Positions 32,672-41,474 of a stretch of DNA of 64,000 bases are shown here, piece after piece. The stretch comes from JAWMQL01 sp033283165 (GTDB taxonomy: Bacteria > Pseudomonadota > Gammaproteobacteria > Pseudomonadales > Halieaceae), in the NCBI GenBank assembly GCA_033283165.1, contig JAWMQL010000002.1, forward strand, positions 248,001-312,000, read 5' to 3'. Each line of letters begins with the position of its first letter. Position 1 is the first letter of the stretch. The position numbers and the translations under genes are program-made. The notes under the pieces are model-generated. The model did no database searches. It saw nothing but the letters and a program-made list of their open reading frames with translations, and was not told the DNA's origin.

Positions 32672-33619
32672 ATGCGCGCGAAGGTGGTCATCATCGGTAC
32701 TGGTTTCGGTCGCTACGCCATGGCGCCCGCGTACACGGCGCTGGGCTGCGAGGTCGAGCTCCTGTCACCGCGCGACATGACCAATATACGCCGTGCCATT
32801 GAGGCGCCCTGCGACCTGGTGTCCGTCCATTCCCCGCCCTTTATGCACGTGGAGCACGTCGCGCTGGCGCTGGCCAACCAGCGCAACGTGCTGTGCGACA
32901 AGCCCTTTGGCCGCAATGCGTCGGAGGCGCGCACAATGCTGGACCAGGCCACCGCGGCCGGCGTCATGCACTTCCTGAATTTCGAATTCCGTTTCGACCC
33001 TGCGCGGGCAAAAATGAAGGCGCTGCTGGATCAGGGCGCGATCGGGGCGCCGCTGCATTTCTCCTGCACCCTGCTCAGCGCACTGGCCCGCACCCGCCCC
33101 CATGGCTGGCTGTTCGACCGGGCACTGGGCGGCGGCTGGATCGGCGCGTACGCGAGTCACCACGTCGATGCCCTCCACTGGCTATTCGGGGACATCGAGA
33201 GCGTCAGCTGCCGGACGCGGATCGACGTGACGTCGCGACCGGACAGGAACGGCGTCGAGAATCATACCGTGACCGCCGAGGACGCCGTCATCGCCCTGTT
33301 CCGGATGCAGAACGGGGTCACCTCCTCCCTGGATACGACCATGGCGGCGCCGGTCGATCTACCACCACAAACCGCGCTGCTGGGTTCCGAGGGCGCCCTG
33401 TACCACGCGGGTGGGGAACTGGTGCTGCGACGGGCGGACCAGGAGCCCGAGCGCTTCAAGTCCGCCAGCCCCGGCGACCCGCTCGGTCCGCCACTCGCGG
33501 CCTGGCTGGCCCGGGTGCTGGAAGCCCTCGCCACCGGGGCCGCGATCACACCCGACTTCAGCGACGGCCTGCGCTGCGCCGAGGTCCTGGACCGCATGCG
33601 CGACGCGGCAGCGGGTTAG
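32672..33619 (+). CDS. Gfo/Idh/MocA-family NAD(P)-dependent oxidoreductase
   Basis: 315 residues; the ATG follows directly on the TGA of the previous gene. N-terminal Rossmann fold KVVIIGTGFGRYAMAPAYTA, SVHSPPFMHVEHVALAL, then the family's catalytic lysine motif CDKPFGRN and the C-terminal domain with the conserved HHVDALHWLFG. Members act on sugars, inositols or related alcohols; the substrate cannot be told. Convergent with hipA. Confidence 0.85.
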   Translation: MRAKVVIIGTGFGRYAMAPAYTALGCEVELLSPRDMTNIRRAIEAPCDLVSVHSPPFMHVEHVALALANQRNVLCDKPFGRNASEARTMLDQATAAGVMHFLNFEFRFDPARAKMKALLDQGAIGAPLHFSCTLLSALARTRPHGWLFDRALGGGWIGAYASHHVDALHWLFGDIESVSCRTRIDVTSRPDRNGVENHTVTAEDAVIALFRMQNGVTSSLDTTMAAPVDLPPQTALLGSEGALYHAGGELVLRRADQEPERFKSASPGDPLGPPLAAWLARVLEALATGAAITPDFSDGLRCAEVLDRMRDAAAG

Positions 33620-33627
33620 GAGCATAA

Positions 33628-33652
33628 AAAGCCCCCCGGATCCGGGAAAATT
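33628..33652 (-). terminator. Weak terminator-like palindrome between convergent genes
   Basis: On the minus strand the palindrome CCCGGATCCGGG is followed by GGGCTTTTT in the 48-base gap downstream of hipA. The stem is short (4-5 bp around GATC), so this is only a candidate. Confidence 0.3.
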
Positions 33653-33667
33653 GCACTTCGATGCCAA

Positions 33668-34975
33668 TCAGGCAAACGGTTCCAGTCGCAGGTTTTTCCC
33701 TATCCCGTGACGCAGGTCATCCGGCAGGCCGGCCTCCTCTGCAAAGGCGGGCCAGCGGGACACGGTGTCCTGCACTTCGACGAGAATGGCCTCGGCCCGG
33801 CCGCGTTTCATCGACGCGGATTTCGCACAGGCCCTGAAGTCCGCCAAGGTGAAATGGTCCCGTTTGCCGTTCAGCGACATCTGGTGGGTGGAGGTCCAGG
33901 TACCCTCGGGGTTGAAACTGTAGGTCACATCGAAGGCCGGGGACAGCGACCACTCGCCGGCCTTGTTCATCAGAAAGGCGATGTTTTTCACGTGGTCGTC
34001 CTGGTTGCGGGCGACGATGTTGAAGGCCATGCGCCGGAACTGCTGCTCGATATCGCGCATGGGCAGGCCCAGTTGTCGCATCACCAGGAATGCCTGTTCG
34101 TAGCTGTAGGCGCCGGCCAGATTGAAGTCGTAGTGGCCGAGCGCGCAGAGGGACTGCATGTGCAGCTTTTCGCCGCCGGCAAGCCGGTCGAAGCGGCGTG
34201 TCATGAAATGTCGCCGGCCGCCCTCCTCGAACAGCCGGCACTCTTCGATGTCGACCCCGCAAGCCCGCGCCATCAGGTAGTAGGCGTACTCGATGACTCC
34301 GTAGCCCTTGGGGTCCTCGAGTTCCTTGTCCCGGTTGCCGCTGACGCCGTCGAACTTGAGCAGCCAGTACTGGAAGCCCTCGCCCGCGGTGACCTGGCCC
34401 GAGCGCACCTCGTTGGTCGCCGGGTTCCAGGCGATAACCGCCTTGGCCCGGGCACCACCGGCGGACGTGCCCACCCGCAGGATGTCGCGCAGCGCGTCGG
34501 CCTTGTCCGCGTCGGCGAAGGACGCCTGCAGGCCGTCGCGGTGAGTCAGGATCTCCGAGGCCAGTTCGACCAGCCGGTCGACCTCGATCTGGCCGGCCTG
34601 CCTTGGCGAGGGGCCGGTGGCCGGCGCGAACTCCAGTGCGCCCATCCCGCGCGCACCCGTGTAGCACAGCCTTTCGACCGCATTGAAGGAGTCCGGGCTG
34701 CGACCCTGCGCGGCGAGCCAGGCGTTGATCAGGGCGTTGCCGAACCTGTCCGGGAGCGAATCCGCCAGCAGGCCGGGCAGGCCGAGAAAGGTTTCACGGG
34801 CCAGCTCCGGGAAGCGGTACACGCGCCGCGACAGCGGCATCGCGATGGGGGCGACCTGGATGTTGCTCGCCGCGAAGTCCGCCGCGTATTCGAAGTCCGC
34901 AACGTCGTCGCCGTCCGCCAGCGAGACTGCGCCGATGGTCCTGCCCCAGAGCCTGACCTCGGCCACGGTGCTCAT
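33668..34975 (-). CDS. hipA: HipA-family serine/threonine kinase toxin
   Basis: 435 residues. The protein has the HipA N-terminal subdomain (VRLWGRTIGAVSL, FLGLPGLLADSLPDRFG), the glycine loop GTSAGGARAKAVIAW, catalytic ARNQDDHVKNIAFLMN with the DDHxKN arrangement, and LSPAFDVTYS in place of the DFG magnesium site. HipA kinases phosphorylate translation components (GltX in E. coli) and cause dormancy. It overlaps the hipB stop by 4 bases, the usual antitoxin-first order. All kinase residues I can check are intact. Confidence 0.9.
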   Translation of the reverse strand: MSTVAEVRLWGRTIGAVSLADGDDVADFEYAADFAASNIQVAPIAMPLSRRVYRFPELARETFLGLPGLLADSLPDRFGNALINAWLAAQGRSPDSFNAVERLCYTGARGMGALEFAPATGPSPRQAGQIEVDRLVELASEILTHRDGLQASFADADKADALRDILRVGTSAGGARAKAVIAWNPATNEVRSGQVTAGEGFQYWLLKFDGVSGNRDKELEDPKGYGVIEYAYYLMARACGVDIEECRLFEEGGRRHFMTRRFDRLAGGEKLHMQSLCALGHYDFNLAGAYSYEQAFLVMRQLGLPMRDIEQQFRRMAFNIVARNQDDHVKNIAFLMNKAGEWSLSPAFDVTYSFNPEGTWTSTHQMSLNGKRDHFTLADFRACAKSASMKRGRAEAILVEVQDTVSRWPAFAEEAGLPDDLRHGIGKNLRLEPFA

Positions 34976-35322
34976 GACTCGTCAGCCCAGCTCCAGGGTT
35001 TGTCCGCGGACCCGGCACCGCGCCTGCCCGAGGCGCGTTGTCGGCGCTTGCCCTTGCGCTGCAGCAGGTCCATCGGCCGCGGCCCCGATTCCGGGAGCAG
35101 GTTCTCCAGTCCCGGCATTGCATCCAGAACCCGCAACACCCGGATCAGGCTGGACAGTTGGGAGGAGTGGCCGGCTTCCATGCGCTCGAGGGTACGCTTG
35201 GCAATGCCGGCTTGCTCGGCCACGGCAGCCTGGGTGAGTTGCAGATCGATACGGCGCGCGGCGAGCCGTTCGCCGATTTCGGCGAGGATGGCGTCGTCTG
35301 TCAGGAGGGGGGAGATTTTCAT
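34972..35322 (-). CDS. hipB: HipB-like antitoxin with Xre helix-turn-helix
   Basis: 116 residues. The Cro/C1-type helix-turn-helix spans about 17-75 (ERLAARRIDLQLTQAAVAEQ, GIAKRTLERMEAGHSSQLSS). A basic tail (RKGKRRQRASGRRG) follows and is longer than in E. coli HipB. It should neutralise the HipA kinase and repress the operon through the AT-rich dyads upstream. Confidence 0.88.
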   Translation of the reverse strand: MKISPLLTDDAILAEIGERLAARRIDLQLTQAAVAEQAGIAKRTLERMEAGHSSQLSSLIRVLRVLDAMPGLENLLPESGPRPMDLLQRKGKRRQRASGRRGAGSADKPWSWADES

Positions 35323-35334
35323 GGTCGCAATATA

Positions 35335-35456
35335 TTACGATATAAGTGACCTAATAACTATATATCGTAATTATAGTCGAGTTGTATGCAAGCACTCTCG
35401 ATATTATATATCGCAATAAATTACGATATAAATCGATATTATAATTTAAATCGTAA
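35335..35456. promoter_or_regulatory. AT-rich operator array upstream of hipBA
   Basis: Five copies or near copies of TTACGATATA / TATATCGTAA lie in this 120-base stretch: 35335-35344, 35361-35370 (perfect inverted pair with a 16-base gap), 35407-35416 (TATATCGCAA), 35421-35430 and 35447-35456 (TAAATCGTAA). They begin 12 bases before the hipB ATG and cover the likely promoter. The region is strikingly AT-rich next to the GC-rich surroundings. The 35323-35507 gap holds nothing else. Confidence 0.75.
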
Positions 35457-35507
35457 GATATGCCTATATAATCCAGCCAGCCGACGGTCTCCACCTCTCA
35501 CGTGAAC

Positions 35508-36815
35508 TTACGGCGTGGTGCGGGCCGCCTCGCCGGCAAACCGCGCGCGGAAGCCGGACAGGGTGATCACAAAGTCATCCCCGCCCAGGAATTCCGCCAC
35601 TGACTCGTGCGGTTTTTCTTTCTCCCGGTACCAGTCGCTGTAAGCGGCGAGCTCGCTGCTCCTCGCCTGATAGTGGGTCGAGTAGGTGCGTACCTGCAGC
35701 GTCGGCTCGTCACCGCCCAGGTCGAAAGTGAGCAACCGGAACCAGCCGTCGCCGACACCCAGGGAGTCCTCACGCATCTCATAGCCCACGTCGATCAACG
35801 TCTGGTGGCGGCTCTGGTAGTCCGACAGCAGCTGCCAGACCGGGTTGCCCGCGACATTGTCATCCACGCGCCTGGCCTGGGCGTGCTGGTGGCCACAGAG
35901 AACGAGGAAGATCTGGTCGTGCTGGCGGATGAATTTTTCCCACACCATCCCGGGATTGTTGTGGACCGGGTCCACCCGGTGGCCGTCGATCATCGGGTTG
36001 GCCTGGCGCTCGCCCTGGGTGTTCAGGTAGTCGTGGGTCGATACGATCGTCGGCAGGCCGGGATAGCGCTGGATGATCTCCGCAGCCCAGGCCAGGCTGG
36101 CGTCGGGCGGGTCGAACTGCAGGCCGATATGCAGGAAGCGATAACCGCCGGCGCTGAATATCTGTGCGCTGTCCGCCCCGCCGTCGTGGGAGGCGACGTA
36201 CCAGGGCTGGTCCTTGAAAAAGGGCGTATCGGCGCCGAACACCGAGCGAAAGTTATCCAGGCCACCGGGGTGAAGAACGCCCAGGGTACTCCAGTCCTCC
36301 GGATCGAACTGCCCGGCGGGGGGGAAACGGCTGTCCGTCCACACGGCATCGTAATCGTGATTGCCCGGCACCACCGAGAAAGGCACCCTGCCGGCGATCA
36401 GGGAAAAACCCTCGTGCGCCGTCGGCATCTCGACGGTGCGGACCTTGTCCGTCGGCGCGAAGTGGCCATCAAAAAAGGGATTCGGCGTGCGTTTGAAGCC
36501 CCGCTGCCGGTGATCCGCATCCATTTCCTCGCTCTGGTGTTGCCACACGTCGCCCAGCGAGGTCACAAAAGCAATATCGCCACCCTCGCTCTCCAGGTTG
36601 GCGGCGATATACCGCATCTGCTCGATGAACATCGAGCTGGCGTCAAAGGGAAAGCCCTCCGCCGTCTGGTGGGTATAGTCCAGGTAATTCTGGGTATCGG
36701 GAATGACGGCGATGGTAAATTGCCGGTCTTCCGCAGCCGGCGCCAGGGCCGGGTACAGTAACAGGAGTAGCAGCGCACCAGCGGACACACTGTGCAGGAG
36801 CTTACGAGCGAGCAT
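35508..36815 (-). CDS. Secreted calcineurin-like metallophosphoesterase
   Basis: 435 residues from ATG 36815 with GGGGA 8 bases upstream; ATGs at 36830 and 36854 are alternatives. Signal peptide SAGALLLLLLYPALAPAA. Metal-binding motifs of the calcineurin superfamily appear in order: IPDTQNYLD, TSLGDVWQHQ, VVPGNHDYDA, IVSTHDYLN and LCGHQHAQAR. It would hydrolyse phosphoesters outside the inner membrane. It is transcribed in the same direction as nagB, 60 bases upstream of it in map order, but a shared function is not evident. Confidence 0.85.
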   Translation of the reverse strand: MLARKLLHSVSAGALLLLLLYPALAPAAEDRQFTIAVIPDTQNYLDYTHQTAEGFPFDASSMFIEQMRYIAANLESEGGDIAFVTSLGDVWQHQSEEMDADHRQRGFKRTPNPFFDGHFAPTDKVRTVEMPTAHEGFSLIAGRVPFSVVPGNHDYDAVWTDSRFPPAGQFDPEDWSTLGVLHPGGLDNFRSVFGADTPFFKDQPWYVASHDGGADSAQIFSAGGYRFLHIGLQFDPPDASLAWAAEIIQRYPGLPTIVSTHDYLNTQGERQANPMIDGHRVDPVHNNPGMVWEKFIRQHDQIFLVLCGHQHAQARRVDDNVAGNPVWQLLSDYQSRHQTLIDVGYEMREDSLGVGDGWFRLLTFDLGGDEPTLQVRTYSTHYQARSSELAAYSDWYREKEKPHESVAEFLGGDDFVITLSGFRARFAGEAARTTP

Positions 36816-36875
36816 GGCAATAATCCCCATGGACCTGACCGACCCTGTGATCATATAGGGAAACCGGTCCGGCAT

Positions 36876-37700
36876 TCAGCTGTGAAACCACGGGTCGGCA
36901 TCGGCACTGCCGCCGTGGCGGGAGCTTATGGACTCGCTTTGCTGATGCACCCAGCGGTAGTAGTCAGTTTGTTCGAGTTCTGACGCCGCGGCCTCGTCGA
37001 GGATGACGCGAACCCGTTGATGCTGTTGCAGCACCGTGGCGGGATGGCGGGCGCCGATGGGCCCTTCAACGGCTGCCCGAATGGCTGCCGCCTTGTTGGC
37101 GCCAGTGGCGAGCAGCAGGATACGCCTGGCCTCCATGATGGTGGCAATACCCATGGTAATGGCCATATCGGGCTGGAATTCACCGGGCTGGAACAGGCGG
37201 CTGTTATCCTCGATGGTGCGGCGGGTCAGGGTCTTTACCCGGGTGCGGGAGCCGAGGCTGGAACTGGGTTCGTTGAAACCAATGTGACCGTTGCTGCCGA
37301 TGCCGAGAATCTGCAGGTCGATGCCGCCACAGGCGGCGATCAGCCGCTCGTAGGCCGGGCCCACCTGGCGCGGGTCCTGGTCGAGGCCGCACTCGGGCAG
37401 GTAGGTGCGCGCAAGATCGATGTCAATGGCGTCGAACAGGTGCCTGTTCATGAAGCTGCGATAACTGTGTGGGCTGTCCGGCGCCAGACCGATGTACTCG
37501 TCCAGATTGAAACTGGTGACGTCCCTGAAGCTCAACTGACCCGCCCGGAACCGGCGGATGAGCTGCTGGTACAGGACGATGGGCGTGCTGCCTGTGGCGA
37601 GGCCCAGTACGGCGGTGGGTTTGTGGCTCAGCATGGTCGCCACGATGTCCGCCGAGTATCCGGCGACCTGTTGGCTGTCCGGCAGGATGATCACTTCCAT
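36876..37700 (-). CDS. nagB: Glucosamine-6-phosphate deaminase
   Basis: 274 residues from ATG 37700. NagB signatures are complete: VLGLATGSTPIVLYQQLI, SFNLDEYIGL, ILGIGSNGHIGFNEPSSS and TMGIATIMEARRILLLATG. It converts glucosamine-6-phosphate to fructose-6-phosphate and ammonia, the last step of amino-sugar catabolism. No nagA or transporter is beside it. The longer frame up to 37841 is not protein-like. Confidence 0.93.
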   Translation of the reverse strand: MEVIILPDSQQVAGYSADIVATMLSHKPTAVLGLATGSTPIVLYQQLIRRFRAGQLSFRDVTSFNLDEYIGLAPDSPHSYRSFMNRHLFDAIDIDLARTYLPECGLDQDPRQVGPAYERLIAACGGIDLQILGIGSNGHIGFNEPSSSLGSRTRVKTLTRRTIEDNSRLFQPGEFQPDMAITMGIATIMEARRILLLATGANKAAAIRAAVEGPIGARHPATVLQQHQRVRVILDEAAASELEQTDYYRWVHQQSESISSRHGGSADADPWFHS

Positions 37701-37890
37701 GGGGCGGTTCCAGGGTATACCGATTGTCGCCTGTCGATTATTCCATAAAAGGAGATCGTTGACGGCTTGGCTTCTCAACGCCTGATCACAGCAACCACTC
37801 CGCCGCGAGCCTGAAACGAGGGCCCGCCCCGATCCGGACAAGGTCGCGCGGGTGGACTACACTGGCAGGCATGCCTCCTGATCCTGATCG

Positions 37891-39327
37891 GTGACCGTGT
37901 CTGTCGGATTCAACAAACCAGCGGTGGTGGGAATCTGCCTGGTGCTGGCCGCCACGCTGTCCCAGCCCGTTACAGCAAACAGCCCGGTCACCCAGATTCA
38001 CGCCGGTGATATCCCGAAGGGTACCGTGGGCCTGGGCATGGGCCTGCGCTGGGGTGACAGCCCCTACCGGGGCATACCGGATATCAGCAGCACGGTAACC
38101 GACGAGGCCACCGATCTGCTGCCCTATTACTACTACAACGGCCGCTACCTGTTCGCCCAGGGCAGTGAGTTCGGGGTCCACCTGTTCGAGCGCGAGAACT
38201 TCGTCTTCGATGTCCTGGGCAGTTACCGCTTCACCCGCCTGGAACCGGAACGCCGGGACTATTTCCGGACGGTGGAAGCGCGACGCCAGTCGCTGGACGG
38301 CGGACTGCGCGGCAGCTTCCGGGGCGAGTTCGGCAAGCTGTCGCTCATGGCCCTGCATGGCGCGCTGGACCGTCACAACGGCCTGGAACTGGACCTGACC
38401 TACCGTTTCGACTGGCAACCCGGACGCTGGGTAATCTCGCCCTTCGTCAGCTACCTGTACCAGGACGAAGACCTGACCGATTATTACTTCGGTGTATCGG
38501 AGCCCGAATCCCGCCCCGACCTGCCCGTCTACCAACCCGGCAGCAGCCAGTTTGCCAGGATCGGGGTAAACACCACGTTCCGCTGGTCGAAACGCATGCG
38601 CCTGTTCGCCAACTACCAGCACGACTTCCTGCCGTCGGAGGTACGGGACAGCCCATTGGTGGGGCGCGATTCTACCGGCCAGTTGATGCTGGGCCTGGCC
38701 TACGGCTTCGGCAACACCCTGGATGAAAACGAGATAAGGCGGCGCAACCCGGACCGGGCCGGTGAATGGAGCTGGCGGGTCAATTATGGTTACACCGCCC
38801 AGGAAACGTTCGTCAAGGTGCACACCGGCCACATCCGCGAGAATGAGGACGTGGACACCTACCTGGCGGGACTCACCCTCGGTAAACTGCTGCTAAATGG
38901 ACCCAGGGCGGATTACTGGGCCAAGGTGTCGGTCAATCGCCGGCTGGAGGAAGGCCTGCAGGAGGACTTCTGGGAGATCAATCCCTATGTCATGGTGAAG
39001 GGCACCGGCTATTCCCCCTGGAGCAGTCGCGAGCTGTTTCGGTACGGGTTTGGTTATGGCTTCTCCTATGCCGACAAGATTCCCGCCGTGGAGCAGGTCA
39101 AGCAGGCGAAACGGGGCGAGAATACCTCGCGCTTCCTCAACTACCTGGAGGCACAGGTGGACATGCCCCTGCGCAACCTGTTCGGGCGGCGCGGCTGGTG
39201 GCGGGACTGTTATGCCGGGCTGACCCTGGTCCATCGCTCGGGTATCTTCGGCAAGGTGGATATCCTCAACAACGTGGCCGGCGGTTCCGACGTGTTGACC
39301 GCGCACCTGGAGTGCGTGCGCAAATGA
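37891..39327 (+). CDS. MipA/OmpV-family outer-membrane protein, long form
   Basis: 478 residues from GTG 37891; no ATG is available in frame. A signal peptide (AVVGICLVLAATLSQPVTAN) is followed by a barrel with GLGMGLRWGDSPYRGIPD and LLPYYYYNGRYLFAQGSEFG, typical of MipA/OmpV proteins, whose usual length is about 250. The second half (from about 290) looks like a further barrel or duplicated set of strands (EWSWRVNYGYTAQETFVKVH). Translationally coupled (4-base overlap) to the SYLF lipoprotein gene. The 37701-37890 gap shows no clear promoter. Confidence 0.72.
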   Translation: MTVSVGFNKPAVVGICLVLAATLSQPVTANSPVTQIHAGDIPKGTVGLGMGLRWGDSPYRGIPDISSTVTDEATDLLPYYYYNGRYLFAQGSEFGVHLFERENFVFDVLGSYRFTRLEPERRDYFRTVEARRQSLDGGLRGSFRGEFGKLSLMALHGALDRHNGLELDLTYRFDWQPGRWVISPFVSYLYQDEDLTDYYFGVSEPESRPDLPVYQPGSSQFARIGVNTTFRWSKRMRLFANYQHDFLPSEVRDSPLVGRDSTGQLMLGLAYGFGNTLDENEIRRRNPDRAGEWSWRVNYGYTAQETFVKVHTGHIRENEDVDTYLAGLTLGKLLLNGPRADYWAKVSVNRRLEEGLQEDFWEINPYVMVKGTGYSPWSSRELFRYGFGYGFSYADKIPAVEQVKQAKRGENTSRFLNYLEAQVDMPLRNLFGRRGWWRDCYAGLTLVHRSGIFGKVDILNNVAGGSDVLTAHLECVRK

Positions 39328-39851
39328 GATGGCTGGCGAGTCTGTTGCTGATGGTCCTGTGCGGCTGTGTGTGGAGTCCGGTCAGCTACGACGACCGTGC
39401 TCGCACCGCTGCCGAGGGCGCAGTGGCGGCGTTTCGCGATACGGGATCGCTCGATCGGTATTTCGACGCGGCAGTGGCCTACGCGGTATTCCCCGGCTCG
39501 GTGCGGGCCGGCGTGGGCTTCGGTGGCGCCTTCGGGCGCGGCTGGCTGTTCGAGGAAGGCGAGGTGACGGGCCGGGTGCAGCTGGCGGAGTTCTTTGCCG
39601 GCCCCCAACTTGGCGGCCAGGCCTACCGCAGTATCCTGTTTTTCCGCGACCTGAAATCGCTGGACCAGTTCAAGAAAGGACGCTTTGAGTTCAGCGGCCA
39701 GAGCAACGCCGCGCTCCTGACCGCCGGTGTCGCCCTGACACCGTCCTACTCACAGGACGTGGCCCTCTTTACCCAGGTGCGCGGGGGCCTGCTGCTGGAA
39801 GCCAGTGTCGGCGCGCACCGCTATGACTTTTTCCCCTTGGCGTCCGATTGA
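39324..39851 (+). CDS. SYLF (Ysc84)-domain lipoprotein
   Basis: 175 residues; ATG overlaps the stop of the barrel gene. Signal with lipobox LCGC. The SYLF pattern is visible: FDAAVAYAVFPGSVRAGVGF, GGAFGRGWLFEEGEVTGRVQ, FAGPQLGGQAYRSILFFRD and VFTQ-like ALFTQVRGGLLLEASVGAHRY (read in two parts). SYLF domains bind lipids. With the barrel it may form an envelope pair. Confidence 0.8.
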   Translation: MRWLASLLLMVLCGCVWSPVSYDDRARTAAEGAVAAFRDTGSLDRYFDAAVAYAVFPGSVRAGVGFGGAFGRGWLFEEGEVTGRVQLAEFFAGPQLGGQAYRSILFFRDLKSLDQFKKGRFEFSGQSNAALLTAGVALTPSYSQDVALFTQVRGGLLLEASVGAHRYDFFPLASD

Positions 39852-39937
39852 TCGGGCCGTCGACAACCGGTAAACGATCTCTCACGTCAAGGTGATGAAT
39901 ACCGTCCACCCGAAGGCAAATCACACAGGCAGACACA

Positions 39938-41422
39938 ATGAATAAAATCGACCTGATCACAGCGCAGGAAAACACCGTCTGGCATGACGAGGCCGACGTG
40001 GTGGTCGTCGGTTTTGGTGCGGCCGGTGCCAGCGCGGCACTGGAGGCCCGTTTCGCCGGTGCGGACGTATTGGTGCTGGAACGAGCCAGCGGCATCAGCG
40101 GCACGACCTGTGCCGCTACAGGCCATTTCTATCTGGGGGGCGGCACCCGCCCACAGTTGGCCAACGGCATAGAGGATTCTGCCGAGGAGATGTTCAACTA
40201 TCTCATGGCCAATACCCCGGAACCCGACGCGAGCAAAATTCGTCTCTATTGTGACCACAGTGTCGAACATTTCGACTGGCTCGTGGCACAGGGCGTGCCC
40301 TTCAATGACGGCTTTTACAAAAAGAAGCATTTTGAGCAACCTACAAATGAATGCCTGATCTGGTCCGGCAACGAAAAGGTATGGCCCGTAAGCGCCAGGG
40401 CCAAACCCGCTCCCCGGGGCCACAAAGTAGAGAAGGAAGGCAGTGAAGGTGGCGCACTGGTCATGAAAAACCTGTCTGCAAAGGCGGTTGCTTCGGGTGT
40501 CAGGTTCGAGTACGACGCCGCGGTAACAAACCTGGTTGCCGACCTTAACGGCCGGGTCGTTGGTCTCCGCTATAGCCACTTCAAAGCAGAGCGGTTTGTC
40601 AGAGCCAGAGGCGGTATCGTGCTGGCCGCCGGCGGCTTCGCCATGAATCAGGACATGTTGGACGCCTATTGCCCTCGACTGGCGCAGACAGGCGTGGTGA
40701 AACAGGGCAACCCCTTCGACGACGGCACCGGTATCCGACTGGGCGAGTCCGCCGGTGGCGTTGCCATCCATATGGACGGTGCGTTGATTACGTCTCCGTT
40801 TTATCCACCGGAGGAGCTGCTCTACGGGATCCTGGTAAATTGCCGCGGCGAGCGCTTCATTAATGAGGATTCCTACCATGCCCGCACAGCGAATGCCTGC
40901 CTTGAGCAACCGGACGGGGTGGCGTACCTGATAGTCGACAGCGAGAGCTTTGGTCGCCCTGAGTTGCAGATGCAAGAGCTGATTGACGGCTACGAGAACG
41001 TGGCTGAGATGGAACGGGGCCTGAACCTGCCCAACGGTTCGCTGCAGCGAACGATTGCAGACTACAATGCCGCAGCCGAACGTGGTGAAGACCCGAAATT
41101 GCACAAATACAAAGACTGGCTGAAGCCGCTGAACAATCCACCTTATGCCGCCTTTGATTGCAGCCTGGATAAAGCTGTTTTTGTCGGCTTTACTCTGGGT
41201 GGATTGAAAACTGACGTGAATGCTCAGCTGCTCACCGCAGCCGGCGAGCCCATCGCCGGTCTTTATGCGGCGGGAGCATGTGCATCCAACATCGCGCAGG
41301 ACGGCAGGGGGTATTCCAGTGGTACCTGCATCGGTGAGGCCACTTTTTTTGGCCGGCGCGCAGGGGCGCACGCGGCTGGTCACGAGGTTCGACTGCCGGG
41401 TAGATCTCCAGAAAGGGCATGA
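39938..41422 (+). CDS. FAD-dependent 3-ketosteroid dehydrogenase/fumarate reductase-type flavoprotein
   Basis: 494 residues. The FAD-binding Rossmann motif is ADVVVVGFGAAGASAALEAR, followed by VLVLERASGISGTTCAATGH. GIVLAAGGFAMNQDMLDAYC, NPFDDGTGIRLGESAGG and the C-terminal AGLYAAGACASNIAQDGRGY match the KSTD / fumarate-reductase flavoprotein superfamily. Related enzymes desaturate steroid rings or reduce alkenes. Codon use and sequence are slightly less GC-rich than neighbours. A 19-codon ATG frame overlaps its stop at 41418 but does not resemble a protein. Confidence 0.85.
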   Translation: MNKIDLITAQENTVWHDEADVVVVGFGAAGASAALEARFAGADVLVLERASGISGTTCAATGHFYLGGGTRPQLANGIEDSAEEMFNYLMANTPEPDASKIRLYCDHSVEHFDWLVAQGVPFNDGFYKKKHFEQPTNECLIWSGNEKVWPVSARAKPAPRGHKVEKEGSEGGALVMKNLSAKAVASGVRFEYDAAVTNLVADLNGRVVGLRYSHFKAERFVRARGGIVLAAGGFAMNQDMLDAYCPRLAQTGVVKQGNPFDDGTGIRLGESAGGVAIHMDGALITSPFYPPEELLYGILVNCRGERFINEDSYHARTANACLEQPDGVAYLIVDSESFGRPELQMQELIDGYENVAEMERGLNLPNGSLQRTIADYNAAAERGEDPKLHKYKDWLKPLNNPPYAAFDCSLDKAVFVGFTLGGLKTDVNAQLLTAAGEPIAGLYAAGACASNIAQDGRGYSSGTCIGEATFFGRRAGAHAAGHEVRLPGRSPERA

Positions 41423-41474
41423 CCGATACCCCGGAAACTGGACGGGCTATGACGGCGATACGAAACTCCGAACC

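Noticed and set aside
33707..35419. 570-codon plus-strand frame across hipBA
   Set aside because: Antisense to two genes with intact HipA and HipB motifs; composition is shadow-like.
35335..35456. AT-rich repeats considered as a CRISPR array or replication origin
   Set aside because: Units are inverted, of 10 bases, and irregularly spaced; they fit an operator array of the adjacent hipB.
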